Of a stretch of 64,000 nt of DNA, positions 1-10,978 are shown one piece after another. The translations under genes were made by a program, and so were the position numbers. Position 1 is the stretch's first letter, and the number at the start of each line of letters is the position of its first letter. The notes beneath the pieces were generated by a model. That model was not told where the DNA came from and did not search any database. It saw only the letters and a list, made by a program, of their open reading frames with translations. The DNA is taken from assembly GCF_030265065.1 (NCBI RefSeq), contig NC_080412.1, forward strand, positions 33,541,001 to 33,605,000, read 5' to 3'. This DNA is from Corythoichthys intestinalis (Eukaryota > Chordata > Actinopteri > Syngnathiformes > Syngnathidae).

Positions 1-141
1 AAAAATCCTCTTAGGCTAAAATAAACTACTACCGTAATTTCCCGAATATAACGCTCACTTTTTTCCCCCAAAATCAACTTGAAAAATCATGGTGCGCATT
101 ATACACGGGTACAGGGATGGAGACAGAAATTATATAAAGAC

Positions 142-1071
142 TAGAGCTGGGAATCTCACCTAACGATTCGATTACGATTCAGAGGCTCCGATTTGATTAT
201 AAAACGATTACTGATGCACCCCCTCCCTTTTTTTTTTTTTTTTTTTTAATAAATGTTTTGTACATTAGTTCCAAAATTGTTCAAAAATACTATTTCAGTA
301 TGAAGTTAACATATAGCAGTAAATAAAATGTACAAAAATAACAGTAAATAAAAAACTCCAGTCCCCATTCTGTATCAGCAGCCTTAAACTACATTCAATT
401 AATTTAATGTTGTGAATCAACCGTTAAAGTTGTTAAAATTGCTCCCGTTATTCCATAATTTCCCTTTTGTCTACTTTCGACATGTGAAAGTTTTAAAACT
501 ATTTTAAAGATAGATTCAAGTCAATATTTTACCAATTTAGGAGTATTTTAGATAAAAAGTTAATTAGGTTTGCTTGGAAGGTTCGCTACAACAGCCTTGC
601 AGGGAAGTGTACTGCTTTAAGATGGCGGCCGTTTACTAACACACGCATCTAGCTTTTTGTAGGTGTGCTGCTAACGCTACCTCATCCATATTGTATCTAG
701 TCCTATATAAATGATATCTACCGTAACTTTATGTGGATGTACTTTGTAGCAGCTTTTTGGCAGCAGTCAGGTATGTTGTTGTGTTTTTTTATCTCGTGGC
801 ATGAGTTGAGCTAGAGCCGTGAGTTGAGCAGTGGCATTACCCCAGGGGCCGGGTAATGAGAAGCATGACGTTTAGCTACTCTCGCTTCGTTCCTCATTGA
901 CTGCGCGGCGTGCTGAGAGTGTTGTACTTCCGCTTTACTTGGCATATTTCAATAATCGGAATTTGGATGTTTGTGAATCGTTCTCGAATCTTTCACGGTT
1001 GTGAATCGTTCTCGAATCTTTCACGGCCGAATCGCGAATAATCTAAGAATCGGAAATTTTGCACACCTCTA
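142..1071. mobile_element. hAT-like MITE nested in copy A
   Basis: Terminal inverted repeats are TAGAGCTGGGAATC and GCACACCTCTA. The element is flanked by the exact 8-bp direct repeat ATAAAGAC at 134-141 and 1072-1079, the size typical of hAT. A partial relative without this left part runs from 2871 to 3425. The interior is AT-rich and non-coding. Confidence 0.85.
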
Positions 1072-1890
1072 ATAAAGACCTTTTTTTTTTTTTTTTTTTT
1101 TTTTAACCCGACACGGCCATGTTGTGTTGAAGAAAACATATCCGGCGATCCGTTACTGACCATTACGGTACATGACGTCACCATTTTGTTTCGGTAATAC
1201 CTCACACTAATTGGTCGAATGATTTTGTCTGTGTTAAATTCTGCTTTTTTCCCACTTTTCATAAAGCACAGAATTTAGTTTCTTAAACTCATTTGAGTCA
1301 ACATTTATTGCAACTCGGACCATAACAAACGTAACACATCACAGACCTCCTGTGTCCGTCAACTATATCGGTCCCTCGGGAAACTCACACCCAAATAACA
1401 ATAGTTCCTCTTGTTACAGTCACTCAACAGCGATGCGCTCTTTCCGAATTCCGACTTCAGTCCTCACATTTATTTTACCGTATCGATCCATGGAAGAGTC
1501 ATTTATTCATCATGATGAAACGAGCAAGTTATACAGCAGCCTTTAAAAGGAAAGTCACATCTGTTTTGTTTTCTCCTGGATTCTGGTAAGTTGGAGAAGT
1601 TGTCAGATCATAATATTACCGTACATATTGTCAGTTTCCGGTAATGTTTTGAACTACCAGTGTGCTATGCTTGTGCTGTGTTTCACCAGTCATTAAAATG
1701 ACATTTTTGCATCTGTACACGAGCTCTGTTTTCTTGTATTCTTCTATTTATTGGTGCTAAAATTAGAGTGCGCGTTATAGACCCTACCCACCGACGTCAC
1801 AAAATCACGTGCTCGCTGTATGGTTCCGCCCCCTTGTCCGTCATTTTGTCTCTGTATTATCAATGGTCTCAATTGATCGAGCAATTTATA

Positions 1891-2230
1891 ATGCATTTCA
1901 TGGAAGACCCGGTGCTTTCGGATGCCGTAAACTCACTTGATGCGTTGCATAAAAGGCGTTGTGTGGAAAAGCTTCAGTTTATCCATTCGCCAGATCCATA
2001 TTTGATGCCTAAATCGATGTTTTTCGACCCGCTGTCTCCGCCGTATTTGCCTGACATCTGCTAGCTACCCTGATATGTACAACTATCTTGTCCACACAAA
2101 ATCAGCCTATTCTCACGAAAGTTTGAAAAACTTTAAGAGCTTGGAGGCTTATAAATACTTCGTTGCTGGTTGGGTGAAACAGGTCCTCGTCCACGAAAAT
2201 TCGGCAGGAATCTATCTTGTGCTTGGAAAG
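1891..2230 (+). pseudogene. First-exon fragment of a transposon-borne protein (SWIM/YqaJ-type family, tentative)
   Basis: Reading starts at an ATG (residues MHFMEDPVLSDAVNSLDALH) and runs about 55 codons, then continues in another frame through PDMYNYLVHTKSAY and SLKNFKSLEAYKYFVAGWVK to a splice donor (GGAAAG/GTGAGT) at 2230/2231. One frameshift and an in-frame stop near 2063 break it. From memory, the YNYL...SLEAYxYFVxGWV block matches the N-terminal region of large fish and invertebrate repeat-encoded proteins that carry a SWIM zinc finger and a YqaJ exonuclease domain; those downstream domains are absent here. The assignment is inferred from memory of the family. Confidence 0.5.
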
Positions 2231-2454
2231 GTGAGTTACGAAATTTTCAATTCAAAATCTTTTGTTATTGTTAACATCCACTGTCAAGTCTAATGTATTT
2301 CATGTCGTTTGTCAATGGAGTTAGGGCTTTTAATGTTTATATGGTTTAGCGATAGCACTCTCACTACATACATACGTGTATGTTGTCGGCGATTAGCCTA
2401 GCAATGATCTTAATTGTGGTTGTCAGCCCAAAACCCTCTAAATATATATTAAAT

Positions 2455-2647
2455 GCATCTGATATAAAATGACTACTACATAATCTGTGGTAATCGTTTG
2501 GAGCCCAGTTTTCTCGTCGAATTGCAGCAGCCCATCTCGCTCTCTTCTCTCCGGGTCTCTCGGAATCCGGTAGAACTTCAAGTCTCTCCGTCTTCTCCGT
2601 CTATCTTCTCTGTTATTGCAACCGACCGCCACACACGCCTTCACCAT
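2455..2647 (-). pseudogene. THAP-type zinc-finger N-terminus of a transposon gene
   Basis: From the ATG at 2647 the reading is MVKACVAVGCNNRE, then an Arg-rich loop, LKFYRIPRDPERRER, and, after a one-base frameshift, WAAAIRRENWAP..YHRLCSSHF. This is the THAP signature C-x4-C ... W ... C-x2-H at the extreme N-terminus, as in P-element-like and Kolobok transposases and host THAP proteins. The rest of the protein is missing. It faces the other gene fragment of the same element. The frameshift and truncation make it non-functional. Confidence 0.75.
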
Positions 2648-2870
2648 TTTGATTATTAATGTTAACGAGCAGAAAAACACGTCGTAAATAGGAGGAATGT
2701 ACGTAGCCGTAACAGGTAAACATGATGTGTTGACGGACAATTGGGCGGCACCAGTCAGGAGGAAGGAGTTGTGACGTCACGTGGGTAGGGTCTATAAACG
2801 GGTACAATAATTTTCCCTAGATTTTACAAGTAAATTTGGGGTGCGCCTTATATTCGGGGAAATTACGGTA

Positions 2871-3425
2871 TTTCAGTATCAAGTTAACAGTTCAAAACAG
2901 TAAATTACTCAAGTGCCCATTCTGTATCAGAAGCTTTCAACTACATTCAATTAATTTAATGTTGTGAATCAACCATTAAAAGTTGTTAAAATTGCTTCAG
3001 TTATTCCATAATTTCCCTTCTGTCTACTTTTGACATGTAAAAGTTTTAAAACTATTTCATCATTTAAAGATAGATTCAAGTCAAGATTTGGCCGATTTAG
3101 GAGTATTTTAGATGAAAAGTTAATTAGGTTCAGGCTACAACAGCCTTTCAGAGAAGTCTACTGCTTTAAGATGGCGGATGTTTACTAACACCGCCGAGTC
3201 TGTCATTTCGCATCTAGTTCTATATAAATGCAATATCTACCGTAGCATATGTGGGCGTAGTTTTTAGCGGCTGTCGGCCGCAGTCATGTATTATTGTTTT
3301 TCTATATTATTTATTTCTATTTTTATATTTCAATAATCTAAATTTGAATGTTTGTGAATCGTTCTTGAATCTTCCACGGCCGAATCGCGAATAATCTAAG
3401 AATCGGACGTTTCGCACACCTCTAG
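2871..3425. repeat. Partial copy of the 142-1071 hAT-like MITE
   Basis: It aligns from position ~290 of the first copy to the right terminus (TTCGCACACCTCTA). Its left edge coincides with the right end of copy A at 2870, suggesting that copy A inserted into this older MITE and that its left part lies beyond the window's edge. Confidence 0.7.
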
Positions 3426-3567
3426 TTCACACTGTGTACAGTAAGGGAACAAAATGAACAATTTTTATGTTTTGTGTGAACCTAAACAGATTTAATCATT
3501 CAAAATGATAAATAGTGTGACTTTTTTTTTTTTAATTAGTGAAAGATGCAAATACTGCAAGTGTGTG

Positions 3568-5424
3568 AAACGGGTGGGAACCTCTGTGTACTTCAAGATA
3601 CGATACGCAATACAAGGCCCACAATAACGATTGTCTCACAATATGGCGATATAAGAGTTATCGATACGTTGGTCATGAAATTACTCTCCAAAATATCATA
3701 TATTGATTTTTGGTCACTTTTTGTTGATTTTCGGGCATATCTTAATTTATTTTTGGTAATTTCCTGTTCATTCTAGGGCATTTATGGATCACTTCCTGTC
3801 AAAATCAACAGGAGGTAACCCGTAAATGCTCTAAAATGAACATGAAGTGACCTACAAATGCCCCCAAACCTGTAAAGACTGGCATCCAATCTATATTTGA
3901 TCCTCCTGGTTAAAATGGATTGGACGTCTAGCACCATCAATGGCAGCCAATGAGCTAGCACAGACACTATTCTAGTGGAAGATTTTGGTCGCAACCGACC
4001 CCCCCACCCCCACCAAACAGTGAGACCTTTTTAAAACAATATATCGATTGTTGTCAGGAGCATATCAATGACCTTTTGGGATACAAGGTATCATGATTAG
4101 GGGTGTAACGGTACACAAAAATCTCAGTTCGGTACGTACCTCGGTTTTGAGGTCACAGTTCGGTTCATTTTCAGTACAGTAAGAAAACAAAATGCAAAAT
4201 ATAAATGTGCTAGTTGTTTATTACACACTTTTGTGCTTTCATCAATAGGAACATTAGCCTATACAAAGCTAGAATTCTGCTCAAAAAGTAGCGGGTATTT
4301 AAAGATAATAATCCAACAACAATTTGCCTCTCAGACCCCGCGTATTGGTCAGCTTTCTTTCTGAAAGAAAGAAGAAAAAAGAAGTCCTGTGCTAAAGAGA
4401 AAAGCAATCCCAATGACAAAGATTTTAACATGTATTTTACAAATGTACAAATGTATTTTACAAATTTTTTTTTCCTTTTGAACGTTATTCAAAAGCTTTA
4501 TTGGTGGATTTTCTCAAGCTAAAGCGCCACACAGAAATTAATAAATTTAATTGTGTAAGCAGGATCTGTGTATTATTCTTATTATTTAATTACAGGTGTT
4601 TTAGCTCATTTCAATTTATTTTATTTAAATGGGCTATTATTTATTTTACTATGTGTTTATGTTTTACAAATGTGATGTAATATTCATCTATATTGTATAT
4701 TTTATGTTGTACAACTTTAGTTCCTACGTGAATATTAGTTTAGTTGTGGTAGGAGCGTTTTGTATTGAACACGGGGCCATGTTGGTTATTATTATGGCAG
4801 AGAAGACAGCATTAAATCAACAAAGACAAGTCAACTGTGCCCCAATCTACCACTCATGAGATCTGATGGACTCAAAAAGTGGGTTACGATTGCTATTAGT
4901 TTGAAAATCGACCGTATCCACCGTATTTTTACACGAGTGACTTCCGGTCTTCCCAATCCTAGCTAGTAGTATTGACGCAGGGGGGCCGCGTCTCGCGTCA
5001 AATAATAAACTCTGCCGTTCTTTTCGCGTGCGTTGCATTGAGCCGCTTCAGGGAGGCGTCTAACACGCGGCCGCACTGTGACTGGTGTGCATTGGCTGAT
5101 TGACTTTAACGCCCGCGTTTCACTGGGTTCTCGCGGCGGCCACGTTGTCGCGCCGTTGACGTTTCTGGGTTATACGTATACTGTCCTACCGTATTGGTCC
5201 TCATTATAGTCGAGAAGATGGAGTAAATATAATCTACACAAAGAAACTGTAACCGGATCAACTCACAGCCTCGAAAAGTAAGGGTTACATTACATCAGAA
5301 ACTCGTTCGGTATGCCTCCGTTCCGAACCGAGCACCCCGTACCGAAACGGTTCAATACAAATACATGTACCGTTACACCCTTAATCGTTATACATCACCA
5401 TTTTGATATATTGCCACACCCCAA
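3568..5424. mobile_element. hAT-like 'GATATCG' repeat, copy 1, split by an insertion
   Basis: Starts with CGGGTGGGAACCTCTGTGTA and ends with TATTGCCACACCCCAA. The interior has the family's GATACGAT and AGTATCACGATAT blocks plus a cluster of CACTTCCTGTT / AACAGGAAGTGA motifs (about 3765-3860). Other copies are at 14504-15943, 52778-53365 and 61693-62275. It is interrupted by the element at 4098-5383. Confidence 0.7.
4098..5383. mobile_element. hAT-like element with TAGGGGTGTAACGGTAC termini
   Basis: Inverted termini TAGGGGTGTAACGGTAC and GTACCGTTACACCCTTA are flanked by 8-bp near-repeats ATCATGAT and ATCGTTAT (two differences). It sits inside the GATATCG repeat copy 1. The GC-rich part near 4960-5160 has no convincing reading frame. 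Confidence 0.7.
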
Positions 5425-6228
5425 GTGTGAATGGTGTGAAAAATTGTGCTAACACAAATAATACTACATTGCTTTAGCTATGTCTTGCGTTGCGTGATTA
5501 GTGATTTTGTAGGCCACAAAATTTTTGTGGCGGGTCTATTGTGGCCCGCTGGCCCAGAGTTTGACAACTATAATGTAGGCCTTTCTATGCATGCTATGTT
5601 GGGTGAATAGTTCTATTTTTAGTACCTCCTGTATGCTCACTCACCCCCATAGACAGACATAGTTTGCAAGTTTTAAAACGTTAGTTTGGACTGCAGGTAC
5701 AAACTTGCAGCACCAACGATTTGACACATAATTCAACAGCTCGAGTCTGCTGTTTCCGCTTTGAAAAAACTACACAGTTAATTAATGGAAACCAAAGGGA
5801 GACTAGTTAGACTAGCTCTATGAGAGAGACGGAAAAAGGGAAGTGGTGTTAGAAAATTTATAGCGTCTGTTCGGTACTGGAATAACTGGACAAACAGTTA
5901 AATGTACATAATGGAAACTCTGGTGTTGCAGTTATGTAACCCTAGTGTTTTCAGCTATGGAGGTGGGTGGTGGGGGTAATGGGGGCAATGAAAGGAGTCA
6001 CATTTCTGTTCCAGAAGGTTGCACTGTCCGCAGCTTTGTTTGTGTCACAATAACTGCCTCTAGTGAACCTCTTTTGAATGTAAATGATTTCCGCCAGTGT
6101 TTTTAACGCAGACCTGAAGACTTCAACATTTCGGAAAATCTGAAACTGGCCTACTTGCTATGCATCAACTCAGAGGGTGCCTGTACAAGATGTTGTCATA
6201 AATGTGTATAGCATTCACGTGTTCTAAC
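5425..6228. other. slc25a35 intron 3 sequence with repeat remnants
   Basis: There is a short hAT-end-like relic near 5540-5570 (GGCCCGCTGGCCC followed by AGTTTGAC). Otherwise I see no gene or intact repeat. The next slc25a35 exon on the minus strand is not recognisable here or further left. Confidence 0.4.
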
Positions 6229-9200
6229 CTTAAGATCAATCACTAGTTCTTTGGCAGAGGAGAAGGTGGACAGTTGAGATGCCGACCCCACGCTGACCCT
6301 TGGGACAGCAGCACTAGCGCCCCTCCAAAGTCCTTGAATGCCGTGCACCTTGTAGATGGCGACCAAGGCTTGAGACATTCCCTATCCAAAAAGGAACATA
6401 AACATGTTAATATCGCCAATAACCAATTTAATTAGTCCAGTGTAGACATGTGCCGATTACTGGTTTCAAGCTATACCGTGGTATGAAAACGTCAAGGTTT
6501 CAAAACCGCAAAAATTTTCCGTTATACCGTCCCTAAGGTATTAGCTATTTTTTTATGTCTCAAAGCTGAATGTGAAATCCCTCGCTTACAGCTGTAAGGC
6601 GCAACTCTCCTCCACCTGTCGTTGCTCAGTGTCAATGAGTAAGCTGTGCTACATCATGGCTGGAGGAGTTGAAACTCATGAAATTTTTCCCCAATTGAAG
6701 AAAACAAAATCGCTGGTATGGGAATACTATAGAAAAGTTACAGAGGGAGCCGCGGCATAGAGGAGGGCTAACTGACATGTAAAACATGTTTGCGGAGGGT
6801 GGCTACCGAGGACGGAATACCTCCAATATGATTTTGCATTTATACAAAATTAAAGGTTAGTAAACACTGTCATTAACGTTTCCCACAAGCTACGAGAGTT
6901 AACTCCAGCGCGCTTAGTGTGTCTAATGGTGGTAAATAGTGTATTTTTTCTCTCTGGCAACTGTGTAGAGAGTGTGTGTATAATGTAAACGTGTTACGAG
7001 TCATACACACATGCTTTTTAAGGAAAACAATTATTTTTGTTCTGATGGTAATAATGTTGAACTGTGGCTGTGGGTTTAGGCTCACTTAAAAGACATTTAT
7101 TTTAATGTTTAAATTTTTTTTTTTTTTTTAAACATTATACTTACGTTCCAATTTGCTAATATGTTCTGAAAAATAAAACTAATATTTGATGGATTTTTTT
7201 TTTTTTAAAGCCAGATTTCTCAATATAACACATTTTAGAGCTGTAATTGTAACAACGTGAAACCGTGATATTTTGGCTTAAGGTTATCATACAGTCAGAT
7301 TATCATACCGGCACATGCCTAGTCCAGTGTTTCGAAACAAATACTGATCCAAGACATCCGTTAGACCACAGGTGTCAAACCGATTCCAGAAAGGGCCAAG
7401 TGGGTGCTGGATTTTGTTCAAACCGATACCGTGCAGAGAGTTCAACCAATGAACTTCCTAATGAAACAAGCAGCAGCTGACAAAGTTTAACTGATTACAC
7501 ATGTAAAAGATCTGATTGGTGAAAAGGTGTCCTCTTCATTGGTTGGAAAGCATACCTGCACCCACTTGGCCCTTTCTGGAATCGGTTTGACACCTGTGCG
7601 TTAGACTTTGACTGTGTTGTTGAAAAATAGCTTGGTGCCTAAACAAGCTCAGATTTTATTTTTCTTAATAAGTGGATTTGTGATTGCTATGACTTGGGCT
7701 ACATCTACACTAGGACAGATAATTTTCTCCAGGGTATTTTGCCTACGATTTTTATACCTGTCCACACTTCGTTAAAGGTGCGTTTAAGGCCCCCCCCCCC
7801 GCTTGGGCACTGTACGCCTTCATTTGCGCAAACTACGCATGCGTAGACAGGAGAAGCTTCATGTGTTACGTCATCGCCCAGCAGTTTACCTCTTAACCGG
7901 AAATTCTTTACTCGCCCAAAGTCTTTTGATCACTGTTTTTTCGTGATCGCAATTGAACGCATCATGCGATAGTGAGTGAAGGGAGGGCACACTTTTATGG
8001 CTTTTATGAGCAGACGCAGAGTTGTGACTGAAAAAAATCTTTACAAAACAACAACGAAAGCCTGACATCGTTACTTGGGATGTTACAATCGATGCTTAGT
8101 TACACTTTCACCACTTGGAAAATAACAAATAGAAGCGTATGGTGTGGCGCTGCATATATTTCCCAGAAGCTGCAACCAGGACTTCTTGCGCATAACAGTG
8201 GCGATCCGGGTAGTGGATTCAGTTTTGACAGGCAGAAATGTCTTTGGAAAAAAAAAAACTGACCGTGCGCCTCTTTGACTGGGGGTACCACGCAGATCAC
8301 TTTTCGAGGTTTAATTTTCCTCGACGCATTTTTATATACAGTACTCATATTCGGTCGGCATTGGGAGGGGCCAGCCCCGCAGCTGGCTGATCGGACACAA
8401 CTCTGGAGACGAGTTATGTAAAAAACGCTCATCTCCACCTCATCTGCGATGGGAGGACCCCACACGGGTAATGAATTGAAGCATATTATTGAGACGTAGT
8501 TTGAAGGTTCAAGAAAAATGTTTGGAAAAGAAAAGAGGAGCAGGAATGCCACGTCGTAATCGTCCACTTCCATTGTTTACGGTGCTGTCATGCCACACTA
8601 AAAATGGCTTCCTGAAAATCCGAATGTTGTACGAAGACAGCGGTTCATATTAAGCGGCACATAGGCAGTGGGTAACATTACCCGCCTACATTATCCGTCT
8701 AACAACTAATCCGGATAATAGTCATACTAGTGTAGCCGATATGCCGTATAGTCCAACTAATTACACGTTTAAAGCCATTATCCGTCCTAGTGTAGACATA
8801 GCCAAAGTCAGCATTCTGTATTGTGGGATTTTTGTTTCTTGGTGTGTGGTGAAGTTTTTTGGAATGTAAAATACATTATAAGTGTTGGCTCAAGATTCAG
8901 AATCAAAACGCCATTTTGATCGGTAATACCTGATGTTTGTACTGGTGCCCCACAGCAATGGAGGCAGTAGATTGACTCTGCAAATGAGTCTTTACCTGTC
9001 ATGAGACAACAGATAAAAATAGAATAAGCCCCAGGAAAAGCAAATAAAAAGATTCATGTGGAAAAAAATACAGTTTTTGCCTCTATATTTCAAGATGTAC
9101 ATATACTACAAAGCATTATTTTAAACAGGATATCACCAAGCACAAACCTACCAAAGACAACGTTGTTGCTTTGTGTCAACCATATTTGTAGGGGGGAAAA

Positions 9201-10482
9201 ACAATTAACATGAATATTAATATAAAAATTAGGGCTGTCAAACGATTCAAAATTTTAATCGAGTTAATTAGAGCTTAAAAATTAATTAATCATAATTAAT
9301 CGCAATTCAAACCATCTATAAAATATGCCATATTTTTCTGTAAATTATTGTTGGAATGGAAAGATAAGACAAGACCGATATATAAATTCAAGATACGGTA
9401 CATAAGTACTGTATTTGTTTATTATAACAATAAATCAACAAGATGGCATTAACATTATTAACATTCTCTTAAAACGATCCATGGATAGAAAGACTTGTAG
9501 TTCTTAAAAGATAAATGTTAGTACAAGTTATAAAAAAATTTATATCAAAACCCCTCCTAATGTCTTCGTTTTAATAAAGTTTGTAAAAATTTCAATCAAA
9601 AAATAAACTAGTAGCCCGCCAGTGTTGATGTCAATAATTACACAATGCTCATGTTGTGCTGAAACCCATAAAATCAGTCGCACCCCAGCGCCAGCAGAGG
9701 GCGACAAAACACCAAAAAACACAAGTAACTAGTGGACATTACACTGTGCTGTCATTTTAATCTGTTTGAGAGGGGCATGTGTGTTAAATATTGCGTCAAA
9801 TATTTTAACGTGATTAATTAAAAAAATTAATTACCGCCCGTTAACGCGATAATTTTGACAGCTCTAATAAAAATGCAAATTCTTGTCATCTGGTTTTGCT
9901 CGTCACATGACTACACATACACATACATTGTGACTACTTTGTAACAGGAACAAATGCTGCAGATACAAAAATTGGCTTAAAAAATAAAATCAGGTTTGGT
10001 ATCATAGCATAGTGTTGCACCTTCCCAATTAATTTAGGCTTAGGCGCCATCTTGAGGCATCGTTTAGAGCACAAACACGTGAAATGATGAAAGAGCTACG
10101 GGTTACTGACCAAATATACGGGGCTGCCCATTACAGCTCCCACCACACCCGCAGTTGCTCCAGCTATGATGGTCTTCAGCGCACTGACCCTCCCATCCGT
10201 GTGGATGTAGCCGGAAGACTCAATGACGGCGTATGACCCCAGTCGGACGCCATTCATGAAAAACTGATACCATAGTCCCGGTACGAGGCCTTTTTGTAAA
10301 CCGGCCAGTCCGTCCACTTTAGCGATGGTGTAGAAAGCGTGGAAGACATTACGGTAGTAAACCTGATAAGTGCCTCGACTCTTAAGTTCTCCTTGTAGCT
10401 GCATGCGAGTCTTGACCACTTCCAGCGGGTTGGTCACCAAACACGCTCCGCACGCCGCCACTCCGCTTAGGATAAAGTCCAT
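6229..10482 (-). CDS. slc25a35: Solute carrier family 25 member 35 (mitochondrial carrier), 5' part
   Basis: Three coding exons on the minus strand: 10482-10111 (124 codons, from MDFILSG), 8995-8930 (22 codons, [20 protein letters not shown]) and 6381-6229 (51 codons, GMSQALVAI...DLK). Junctions follow GT-AG rules and are all in phase 0. The first exon carries the carrier signature [13 protein letters not shown] (P-x-[DE]-x-x-[KR]) and residues characteristic of SLC25A35, such as [17 protein letters not shown]; exon 3 has [13 protein letters not shown]. About 197 of roughly 300 residues are present; the third carrier repeat lies beyond the left edge. The family sits in the inner mitochondrial membrane; the transported solute of SLC25A35 is not firmly established to my knowledge. 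I chose the ATG at 10482 over the in-frame one at 10494 because it matches the human start. The introns hold MITEs at 6443-7321, 7367-7598, 7698-8804 and 9230-9866. Confidence 0.92.
6443..7321. mobile_element. hAT-like element with BED-finger relic
   Basis: Termini TAGACATGTGCCG and CCGGCACATGCCTA are flanked by the exact 8-bp repeat GTCCAGTG (6435-6442, 7322-7329). A short frame near 6650-6760 ([20 protein letters not shown]) resembles the start of a BED zinc finger of hAT transposases. A second copy in opposite orientation is at 40723-43118 and carries a Tc1 insertion; here the matching site near 6843-6847 is unoccupied. Confidence 0.85.
7367..7598. mobile_element. 232-bp hAT-like MITE
   Basis: The first and last ~44 bp are inverted repeats starting CACAGGTGTCAAACCGATTC. 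Exact 8-bp target repeats CGTTAGAC lie at 7359-7366 and 7599-7606. No coding content. Confidence 0.92.
7698..8804. mobile_element. MITE with CTACACTAGGACAGATAAT-like termini
   Basis: The left end GGCTACATCTACACTAGGAC is mirrored by CCTAGTGTAGACATAGCC at the right end. The long minus-strand frame at 8573-8100 lies wholly inside it and looks like nothing known, so I do not call a gene. Target duplication not resolved. Confidence 0.75.
9230..9866. mobile_element. hAT-like MITE (TAGGGCTGTCAAA family), copy 1
   Basis: Termini TAGGGCTGTCAAACG and TTTTGACAGCTCTA; exact 8-bp target repeat ATAAAAAT at 9222-9229 and 9867-9874. Other copies are at 16743-17571 and 20358-20994, both in the opposite orientation. 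Confidence 0.92.
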
Positions 10483-10978
10483 CATATAAGACACCCACGT
10501 GGGGCGCCGTCGAAACTTGAGCTGCTTTCAGAGGACCGGTTTGCCCTTCATCTCGGTCCAAGGCGTGCTCTCCTCCCCTTCCACTGTATGGAAAAACGTG
10601 TTTGTCTGTGTCCAACAGAAGCGCATGCGCATAGTCGAACGCACCAGTCGCCATCACTCGAGCGAGATGGCTTCGCTGACACCTGGTCGAATCGTAATTT
10701 GGAGTGTTAAAAGGAAATTGACTTAAAAATATATATTGGCAATTACATGTCCAAAAAGAAAGTAAAAAATAAGGATATATTTGAAATGACAGATATGTGC
10801 TATATTTTTCGAATGAGATATTAATTCAGTCAGTTGTATATAAATTACTTTTTATTTTTATTTCAACACAACAAAAGGATATTTGTCTTTTTTTGTCTCA
10901 GAGTTGATTAATTGTGGAACAAAACTGTTAATAAAAACGTCACAGATCACAATGAAATTTGGTAGATATATTCATATA
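10483..10978. other. Upstream region of slc25a35
   Basis: A GC-richer stretch from 10483 to about 10700 with several CpGs probably holds the 5' UTR and promoter (reading leftwards). I cannot place a transcription start. The remainder is AT-rich with no recognisable feature. Confidence 0.4.

Larger units (their letters stand above)
1780..2792. mobile_element. Internally deleted DNA transposon keeping the 5' ends of a THAP gene and a SWIM/YqaJ-like gene
   Basis: Terminal inverted repeats begin GACCCTACCCAC and share GACGTCACAA slightly further in. The 4-bp target duplication TATA lies at 1776-1779 and 2793-2796. The unoccupied site is seen in the sister repeat at 25833-25836, which proves an insertion of about 1013 bp. 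Two gene starts point inward, one from each end (listed separately). Both stop after one exon's worth of sequence and the middle, roughly 2231-2440, is non-coding, so this is a non-autonomous deletion derivative. The superfamily is not clear to me. Confidence 0.8.
30..2870. mobile_element. DNA transposon copy A with CCGTAATTTC termini
   Basis: The ends are inverted repeats beginning TACCGTAATTTCCCGAATAT; the outer TA may be the target duplication. Next to each end lie stretches reading as GCGC(A/T)TTATA-type repeats (gtgcgcattatacacggg, gtgcgccttatattcggg). A second, reverse-oriented copy lies at 25743-27085, and comparing the two shows that copy A carries two younger insertions, at 142-1071 and 1780-2792. 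The shared body is non-coding as far as I can see. I cannot assign a superfamily; TA duplication would fit Tc1/mariner-like or ISL2EU-like elements. Confidence 0.75.

Noticed and set aside
5425-6228. Search for the fourth slc25a35 exon
   Set aside because: No minus-strand match to the third carrier repeat (P-F-D-V-V-x-T-R) was seen; the exon is presumably beyond the left edge.
8100-8573. 157-codon minus-strand open frame
   Set aside because: Lies entirely inside a MITE bounded by inverted repeats, has no known motif, no splice context and low-complexity composition.
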